DNA of 5,975 nucleotides from an uncultured Dorea sp. (GTDB taxonomy: Bacteria > Bacillota > Clostridia > Lachnospirales > Lachnospiraceae), in the NCBI GenBank assembly GCA_910587575.1, contig CAJULU010000099.1:1-5975 (forward strand), given 5' to 3'. Below are positions 1 to 3,970 of this stretch, piece by piece. The position numbers and the translations under genes were made by a program. The notes below the pieces were generated by a model. It had not been told where the DNA came from and did not search any database. It saw only the letters and a list, made by a program, of their open reading frames with translations. Position 1 is the stretch's first letter; every line of letters starts with the position of its first letter.

Positions 1-380
1 AGGCAGGTTTTCAGGTCGATGTATGGCCATAAGGCACCTTCGATCTTCCGTCGAAGCTCCAATGCCATCTGATAAAGCTGGTCTACATTGTAAGTTTTGG
101 AAATGCAGGAACTCATCTGCCGTTCCATGCCGGAATCTGCAATCACTTGGTTAATGACAGCCGCCTGCTCATCCAAAGAGATATCTGGGTTTAGGATAAG
201 GTGATTGATAAGGATCGCCTTTACAAATGCTGATGCAGTTTTGTTAATCTCCCGGATCAGAGCGTAATAAGGCTGCTGGTAATGGGATTTCAGGACTTCA
301 AGAGGAATCATTTCACGGTTTTTCTTTAGGGTGGAAAGCAGCTTTTGAAGGCTGCTTCCCAGTTCTTGAATCTTTGTCAA
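1..380 (-). CDS. Partial helical protein of unknown function, probable TTG start
   Basis: The frame is open from the start region to the left edge, giving about 126 residues with no stop, and the 3' end lies outside the window. The best start is TTG at 380-378, whose last two bases overlap the TGA stop of the upstream gene; GGGGTG lies eight bases before it, a good match to the ribosome. A GTG at 386-384 is possible but only two bases from that site. The visible sequence begins MTKIQELGSSLQKLLSTLKK and is mostly helical, with leucine-rich amphipathic stretches, a YYALIREINKTASAFVKAIL segment (about 39-58) and an acidic DISLDEQAAVINQVI stretch. No catalytic motif or membrane segment is seen. 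The overlap implies translational coupling to the small beta-rich protein. I cannot assign a family. Confidence 0.7.
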   Translation of the reverse strand, partial: MTKIQELGSSLQKLLSTLKKNREMIPLEVLKSHYQQPYYALIREINKTASAFVKAILINHLILNPDISLDEQAAVINQVIADSGMERQMSSCISKTYNVDQLYQMALELRRKIEGALWPYIDLKTC

Positions 381-628
381 GCGCACATCACCCCGCTTTC
401 GGCAGAAATGGTTTCGTATCTGAGATGGTAAATCGTGTTGCAGGTCTCAAATTTTATACCGTCTTCCGCCACTTCCATAATCTTTAAGACCATAGAAGTT
501 GTAAAGAACTGATGACGGGTACGGATCCATGCGTTTTCTCCGATGCGGAGAGGCAGGGACAGGGTGCCGGTCATGGTGACGATGGTTTTCTTGACATTCT
601 GTAATGGTTCTTTTCGGTGTCTTTTCAT
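377..628 (-). CDS. Small beta-rich protein of unknown function
   Basis: I do not recognise a named family. The 83-residue product starts with ATG at 628, preceded by AAGAAAGGA with an 11-base gap, the same spacing as the sigma gene. The first 14 residues are basic (KRHRKE, KK). Residues 15-73 alternate polar and hydrophobic residues in short strands (TIVTMTGTLSLPLRIG, AWIRTRHQFFTTSMVLKIMEV, GIKFETCNTIYHLRYE), which suggests a small beta barrel or SH3-like fold. There is no signal peptide or membrane segment. It lies 69 bp after the methylase and its stop overlaps the likely start of the next gene, so these are probably co-translated. The gene call is well supported by spacing and coupling; function is open. 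Confidence 0.72.
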   Translation of the reverse strand: MKRHRKEPLQNVKKTIVTMTGTLSLPLRIGENAWIRTRHQFFTTSMVLKIMEVAEDGIKFETCNTIYHLRYETISAESGVMCA

Positions 629-697
629 AGTAGATGATTTCCTTTCTTAAAATTGTGGATTTGTTTTCAGTTCCACGTTAGATTTAGTTTTTCGTTT

Positions 698-1753
698 TCA
701 GGCTACTGCATAGTTTAACTGATAGCATCCCTGTGCTGTCCGGAGGTACTGATCCGGATGCTCGTAGATGGTTGCCCGGATCCGGTCTTCATAGTGTGGG
801 TTCTTCCGCGCTTTGGGATGGTCCCGAAGCAGATCGTATAGATCCAATAATGCCGCCGTCCCTCCCATGCTTTCCATGGTCATCCGGATCAGATGATGCC
901 AGGTAATGGTCTGAAGATCCGTCTGGATTACCGACAGGCAGCCTTCCTGCCTGCAGGAGAAGGGGACTGTCAGGGAATCGGCTTTCCTTAGTATCAGCAC
1001 ATATTTCGTGACGACCGGGATGAACGGTTTTTTGTACCTGCGGTTATCCGACACGCAGTTGAACTGCCCCTTTACAAGAAAGGATTCAAATTCGCCCATG
1101 CGCATCAGGTCGTTCTGCATGCTGTAGAAATGTCCGTCCTTCCAGATATCTCCCGCCAGTACAGCGAGCCTGCCGTCTTTGCGTAATGCGAAGAAGAACT
1201 TCCGAATACAGTAATTTAATTTTTCCAGGAAGTCCTGGTAATTCTCGCATCTTGACAGGTCATCCGGGTGGGGGCTTCCCCACATATTTCCACTGTATTT
1301 GATGATGTCGTGGTACGGCGGATGAAAAAAGATCAGGTCTGCCGAATCCTCCACATCATTTCTTAATGCGTTCCAGTTGCCGTATCCGTAAGCCGGAGAC
1401 GGGTTCAGGTCATAAAGCAATGACCGTACCTGAAACTGGTCTGCGACGGCTTGGGAAGTACCCGAACCGCTCATGGGATCCATCAGGGTAAACTGGCTTA
1501 TATCTTTGCCGTAGTAACACTTGCAGTCCAGAACATAGCGCAGGATGGAAGCAACCACTTCCGGAGAGCAGTTCCCTCTCCAGTGGTTATCTCCGCCATT
1601 ACCGCGCTCCGGAAACGCCATAAAGGAAGTCAGCTCCTTTCCTACACGCTTCCGTAGTCCTTCTGTACCGAGCATTCCGGCAATGGTCTGCCATTCCGGG
1701 CCAAATTCATTCTGAAGAAGCTCTGCCGCCCGTTGTATTAGCAAATCGTTCAT
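698..1753 (-). CDS. Amino-type DNA methyltransferase (N6-adenine or N4-cytosine), solitary
   Basis: This 351-residue protein has ATG at 1753 with a strong site, GAGGAGGA, five bases upstream; that site immediately follows the sigma-gene stop. It shows the S-adenosylmethionine-binding motif I, DPMSGSGTSQ (92-101), the post-I acidic strand YDLNP (114-118), and catalytic motif IV as HPPY (144-147) within IFFHPPYHDIIKYSG. The segment HWRGNCSPEVV (57-67), ahead of motif I, fits motif X. The I-before-IV order differs from beta-class enzymes. Motif IV usually reads D/N/SPPY/F; the His is unusual but the surrounding residues are well formed, and similar HPPY proteins exist among DNA methylases. The product methylates the exocyclic amino group of adenine or cytosine in DNA. 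No restriction endonuclease is seen, so it may protect the element or mark its DNA. The C-terminal third (about 260-351) is not assignable. Target site cannot be read from sequence. Confidence 0.88.
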   Translation of the reverse strand: MNDLLIQRAAELLQNEFGPEWQTIAGMLGTEGLRKRVGKELTSFMAFPERGNGGDNHWRGNCSPEVVASILRYVLDCKCYYGKDISQFTLMDPMSGSGTSQAVADQFQVRSLLYDLNPSPAYGYGNWNALRNDVEDSADLIFFHPPYHDIIKYSGNMWGSPHPDDLSRCENYQDFLEKLNYCIRKFFFALRKDGRLAVLAGDIWKDGHFYSMQNDLMRMGEFESFLVKGQFNCVSDNRRYKKPFIPVVTKYVLILRKADSLTVPFSCRQEGCLSVIQTDLQTITWHHLIRMTMESMGGTAALLDLYDLLRDHPKARKNPHYEDRIRATIYEHPDQYLRTAQGCYQLNYAVA

Positions 1754-1765
1754 AGGAATCCTCCT

Positions 1766-2296
1766 CTACATCAGGGCAAGACTTCGTAACCGCCGGCGCA
1801 TCCGGCTGAAACGGCTTCCCACGCCATATACGGTGAGGCTGCATTTCTCTGCAATCTCCTGATATGTGTAGCCGTCCGCTTTCAGGCGGACCACTTCCTG
1901 TTCTTTTGGGGTGATATAGGCAAGCAACTTGACCAGCAGTTTCTGGTTATCCAGGGTTTCCGCTGCCCTCTGTATCCGGTTGGGGAGAAGCGTGTCAATG
2001 GACAGATATTCCTCCTCTAAGGGACCGGTAACAGCTGCCCGCTTCCCGCAGTTCCGGTAGGCATATTCATTGATAAGGCAGTCATTCATGTTCCGCCATG
2101 CGATGGTACTGAAGGCGTAATCGGATAATCTGGGTTTCTCCAGATATTCCTGTACGGCTAACAGATAGCCAAAGATGACGACATCATAAAATTCCTCTGC
2201 ATCCAGCCTTTTTCTGGAGAGAAAATGGTCTACGATGTGATGGTTCTGCTCTGCAAACGTCTGTTGTTCCTGAGTTAATAGATGGATTTTCTTCAT
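1766..2296 (-). CDS. Compact sigma-70 family RNA polymerase sigma factor
   Basis: This is a 176-residue protein from ATG at 2296, preceded by AGAAAGGA with an 11-base gap. The frame extends to ATG at 2389 (207 residues), but that start overlaps the upstream gene by 32 bp and the extra N-terminus lacks a good ribosome binding site. Residues about 8-82 match sigma region 2, with the FYDVVIFGYLLAVQEY and YAFSTIAWRNMNDCLI segments aligning to the core-binding and -10 recognition helices. Residues about 118-172 match region 4, with the helix-turn-helix YTYQEIAEKCSLTVYGVGSR and an arginine-rich end. There is no region 1 or 3, so it is of the small, alternative type often carried by mobile elements of Clostridia. 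It would direct RNA polymerase to a specific promoter set, possibly those of this element. An anti-sigma factor is not obvious nearby. The methylase gene follows after 12 bp. Confidence 0.88.
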   Translation of the reverse strand: MKKIHLLTQEQQTFAEQNHHIVDHFLSRKRLDAEEFYDVVIFGYLLAVQEYLEKPRLSDYAFSTIAWRNMNDCLINEYAYRNCGKRAAVTGPLEEEYLSIDTLLPNRIQRAAETLDNQKLLVKLLAYITPKEQEVVRLKADGYTYQEIAEKCSLTVYGVGSRFSRMRRRLRSLALM

Positions 2297-2329
2297 GGTA
2301 TTTTTGATCCTTTCTTTTAAATAAATTGT

Positions 2330-2365
2330 AAGCTGTTTCATATTCAGCTTGTTTTCGCTAATCAA
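2330..2365 (-). promoter_or_regulatory. Candidate promoter with overlapping inverted repeat, upstream of the sigma gene
   Basis: On the minus strand TTGATT (2365-2360) and TATGAA (2342-2337) are separated by exactly 17 bases, each matching four of six consensus bases for a housekeeping promoter. A perfect 6-bp inverted repeat, AAGCTG and CAGCTT with a 9-base spacer (2330-2350), spans the -10-like box. That placement would suit a repressor site. The -35-like box overlaps the stop codon of the SpoVT-like gene. Weak consensus scores keep confidence low. Confidence 0.35.
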
Positions 2366-2864
2366 ATTCACGCGCGATTGTGGCTGCAACTAACCTTGCA
2401 CATCCGATCTCCACCTCGGTAAGCGGCTTTGCAGAAAGCACTGCTAATGCCAGAGGCTTTTCGGTGTGGACAGGGAAAAGTGCAGCGACTGGTGTGCCTG
2501 GACTGGAGGTAAGATAGACTGGTCTGCTCGTGTCCGGGAGATATTCTTTTTCAGCCTGGATGCAGGCAGAGAGTTCCTTGGAGACAGGGGTTCTGTCTGG
2601 AAGAAAACTTCCTACTGCATGAACGACCTGTGTATCAGAACAGAGGGCAACGGTATGCCGACTGCTGTTGTACAGGATGGTAAGGAAGGATGCGAGCCTG
2701 TGCGTATCTATTGGCAGTTCCCCGCATTTCCTAAGATGGATTTCCTGGCCGGAAAGCTCCGCTTCCAGAGAATCCTGATTCACAAGGTTTAAAATCTTAC
2801 GCATCTTGGTCGGAATCACAATCCGTCCCTGCGCATCCAGTGTGCAAATATCGGTATACTTCAT
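2358..2864 (-). CDS. SpoVT-like AbrB-family transition-state regulator
   Basis: This is a 168-residue DNA-binding regulator. The start is ATG at 2864 with a good site, AGAAGGTG, six bases upstream. Residues 4-48 form the swapped-hairpin AbrB/MazE DNA-binding domain; the key stretch LDAQGRIVIPTKMRKILNL (9-27) closely follows the SpoVT/AbrB pattern DDLGRVVIPKEIRRTL. Residues about 50-168 resemble the GAF-like C-terminal domain of SpoVT, with a matching end (GCARLVAATIAREFD against the alanine-rich final helix of SpoVT) and near-equal length (Bacillus SpoVT is about 178 residues). SpoVT controls forespore genes in Bacillus. Here the location among accessory genes suggests it controls the element or neighbouring genes, perhaps by sensing a small ligand through the C-terminal domain. 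It lies 62 bp before the sigma-factor start. Family assignment is firm; the regulon is unknown. Confidence 0.9.
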   Translation of the reverse strand: MKYTDICTLDAQGRIVIPTKMRKILNLVNQDSLEAELSGQEIHLRKCGELPIDTHRLASFLTILYNSSRHTVALCSDTQVVHAVGSFLPDRTPVSKELSACIQAEKEYLPDTSRPVYLTSSPGTPVAALFPVHTEKPLALAVLSAKPLTEVEIGCARLVAATIAREFD

Positions 2865-2884
2865 AAATTCACCTTCTTTCTAAC

Positions 2885-2919
2885 GGAAAGGAAGCCGCCA
2901 TTGGGCCGCTTCCTTTTCC
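2885..2919 (-). other. Strong stem-loop between the Q/N-rich gene and the SpoVT-like gene
   Basis: Bases 2887-2895 pair perfectly with 2908-2916 (AAAGGAAGC with GCTTCCTTT). After one C-C mismatch on the plus strand, 2897-2899 pair with 2904-2906, closing a four-base loop. The outer GG/CC at 2885-2886 and 2918-2919 extend it with one bulge. In the transcribed direction the stem is followed by CCGTTAGAAAG, with no U-run, so it is a poor intrinsic terminator. It sits just upstream of the ribosome binding site of the next gene. It could be an mRNA processing or stability element, a translational control hairpin, a weak terminator, or a protein-binding site. Confidence 0.6.
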
Positions 2920-2940
2920 AAAAATGATCGTGCCTGAAAT

Positions 2941-3819
2941 CTAAGCGGCATAGGTGTTTCCCTGCCCCTGATTTTGGTACTGGTTATTCTGTGTATTATT
3001 TTGCATATAGTACGGAGTCCGGTTTTGGTATTGTCCGTTCTGTGTATAATTCTGGGTTTGATCTTGGTACTGACTGTTTTGGGAATATTCCTGAGCCTGC
3101 CCTTGATATTGTCCGTTCTGAGCGTACCCTTGATCCTGTTCCTGATTCTGTGACTGCCAGTCCTGCTGTTGTTTCTCATACGCCTGCTTTCCATTTGCGA
3201 TCAGTGACGGCGCCATACAAGCTTCCCAGTTGGTGATATAGGAATCCGTGCGCTTTAGGAGTGTATAGAGGTCCATATCCGTCAGCTGGATAAACGCATT
3301 TTTCTCCGAGAGAAAGCTTCCGGATTTCATATAGGAACCGCCTTTCTGGTTCTGGACTTTCACACCTTTTCCGTTTACGATTTGGATCCGCCACGGACTC
3401 TTCATTGGACGCCCGCTGGAGTCGCAGACGTGACGCGAGATAGAGAACTGCTGTGCCGTAGAATACCCCTGCGCATCAGGCACACCGTAGATCTTACTCT
3501 GGGACCATTCAAATTCCTGGAATCCTGCAGTGATCCGGGTTAAGATAAACTGGATCTGTTCGGGAGCCAGGTTGAACTGGGCGATCACGTTCTTATCGCC
3601 GGTGCCGTTGGAATAGTCCTGGATGGTGATCTTGATCAGGGAATTTGCCTTATGGTCATTCTCCTTATGGTCATTCTCCTTATATTCGCCTTTGGCATGG
3701 AGCTGTGCATAATGTGTCAGCGCAGCGCATTTCAACTGGTCATAGACGGCAATCAGTTTCCGGTCGGTCTGTACTTTGCAGATCTGAGGGGAAACCCTCG
3801 TCTGATAATTCTGATTCAT
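2941..3819 (-). CDS. Unrecognised protein with Q/N/Y-rich tandem-repeat C-terminal tail
   Basis: I do not recognise the family. The 292-residue product starts with ATG at 3819, preceded by GAAAGAAGGGA with a 9-base gap. Residues 1-45 are mostly polar and helical; residues 48-57 are KENDH repeated twice, from a perfect 15-bp tandem duplication. Residues 60-210 look like a folded alpha/beta domain with Trp and Phe positions such as EFEW (102-105) and SPWRIQIVNGKG (141-152). From about 216 to the end the protein is a low-complexity Gln/Asn/Tyr tail built of 13-residue repeats with consensus xYxQN[G/S]QYQxxxx: three copies at 231-269 and a fourth at 270-286 with a four-residue insertion. There is no signal peptide or membrane segment. 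A folded domain with a Q/N-rich disordered tail recalls single-stranded DNA binding proteins, but the acidic SSB C-terminal tip is missing (it ends NTYAA), so that comparison is only a guess. Confidence is high for the gene and low for function. Confidence 0.82.
   Translation of the reverse strand: MNQNYQTRVSPQICKVQTDRKLIAVYDQLKCAALTHYAQLHAKGEYKENDHKENDHKANSLIKITIQDYSNGTGDKNVIAQFNLAPEQIQFILTRITAGFQEFEWSQSKIYGVPDAQGYSTAQQFSISRHVCDSSGRPMKSPWRIQIVNGKGVKVQNQKGGSYMKSGSFLSEKNAFIQLTDMDLYTLLKRTDSYITNWEACMAPSLIANGKQAYEKQQQDWQSQNQEQDQGYAQNGQYQGQAQEYSQNSQYQDQTQNYTQNGQYQNRTPYYMQNNTQNNQYQNQGQGNTYAA
2962..3129 (-). repeat. 39-bp in-frame tandem repeats encoding the Q/N/Y tail
   Basis: Three adjacent 39-bp units at 3129-3091, 3090-3052 and 3051-3013 encode 13-residue repeats: GYAQNGQYQGQAQ, EYSQNSQYQDQTQ and NYTQNGQYQNRTP. 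A fourth unit at 3012-2962 is 51 bp, because four residues are inserted. The 14-base string TATTGTCCGTTCTG occurs at 3029-3042 and 3107-3120, exactly 78 bp (two units) apart. The units have diverged at the base level, often at third positions, while the Tyr, Gln and Asn pattern is kept. This suggests the amino acid pattern is selected rather than being fresh slippage. Confidence 0.9.
3651..3680. repeat. Perfect 15-bp tandem duplication inside a gene
   Basis: The unit TATGGTCATTCTCCT occurs at 3651-3665 and again at 3666-3680. It is in frame with the minus-strand gene and gives the peptide KENDHKENDHK. Perfect identity suggests a recent slippage event that keeps the frame; copy number may vary between relatives. 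Confidence 0.95.
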
Positions 3820-3970
3820 GAATCAATGTCCCTTCTTTCCAAATGTAGTATTATTTCTCCTCATAGCTGGAAGTCATTTTCCAACTATTTGTTTTTAAAC
3901 CTCTTCATACCGTGCCGTATGAACCGCTAAATCCGGTAATATACAGCACGATGCGAATATTAAAGTGTCA
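3820..3970 (-). promoter_or_regulatory. Intergenic region with two inverted repeats and a weak promoter candidate
   Basis: This 151-bp gap between the VWA gene and the Q/N-rich gene is the longest non-coding stretch in the window. It holds a perfect 7-bp inverted repeat (TTCATAC and GTATGAA with a 6-base spacer, 3904-3923) and a second one at 3866-3885 (GTTGGAA and TTCCAGC with a 6-base spacer and one G-T pair). Neither is followed by a T-run on the transcribed strand, so they do not look like intrinsic terminators. The first overlaps a weak promoter-like pair, TTCATA and TTTAAA with an 18-base spacer, each matching four of six consensus bases, so it could be an operator. The gene downstream may therefore have its own transcription start. 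This is inferred from pattern only. Confidence 0.35.

Noticed and set aside
655..676. Inverted repeat GTGGA-N12-TCCAC between the methylase and the small gene
   Set aside because: Five pairs with a 12-base loop and no T-run are expected by chance in this much sequence.
2297..2389. Longer N-terminus for the sigma factor from ATG at 2389 or 2341
   Set aside because: The 2389 start overlaps the SpoVT-like gene by 32 bp, neither has a good ribosome binding site, and the sigma region 2 similarity begins after the Met at 2296.
2466..2792. Plus-strand open frame opposite the SpoVT-like gene
   Set aside because: It lies antisense to a gene with clear family similarity, and its translation is Trp/Cys-rich with no recognisable domain.
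2880..3194. Minus-strand 104-residue frame overlapping the Q/N-rich gene
   Set aside because: It is the shifted reading of the repeat tail; its Arg/Thr/Ile repeats simply mirror the 39-bp period, and it has no supporting start context.
3823..3864. A 13-codon minus-strand frame (MRRNNTTFGKKGH) ending just before the Q/N-rich gene
   Set aside because: It could be a leader peptide, but its ATG has no ribosome binding site and no attenuator-like structure follows.
3652..3930. Plus-strand hydrophobic frame starting MVILLMVILL
   Set aside because: The apparent membrane segment is the antisense reading of the 15-bp duplication; there is no other support.
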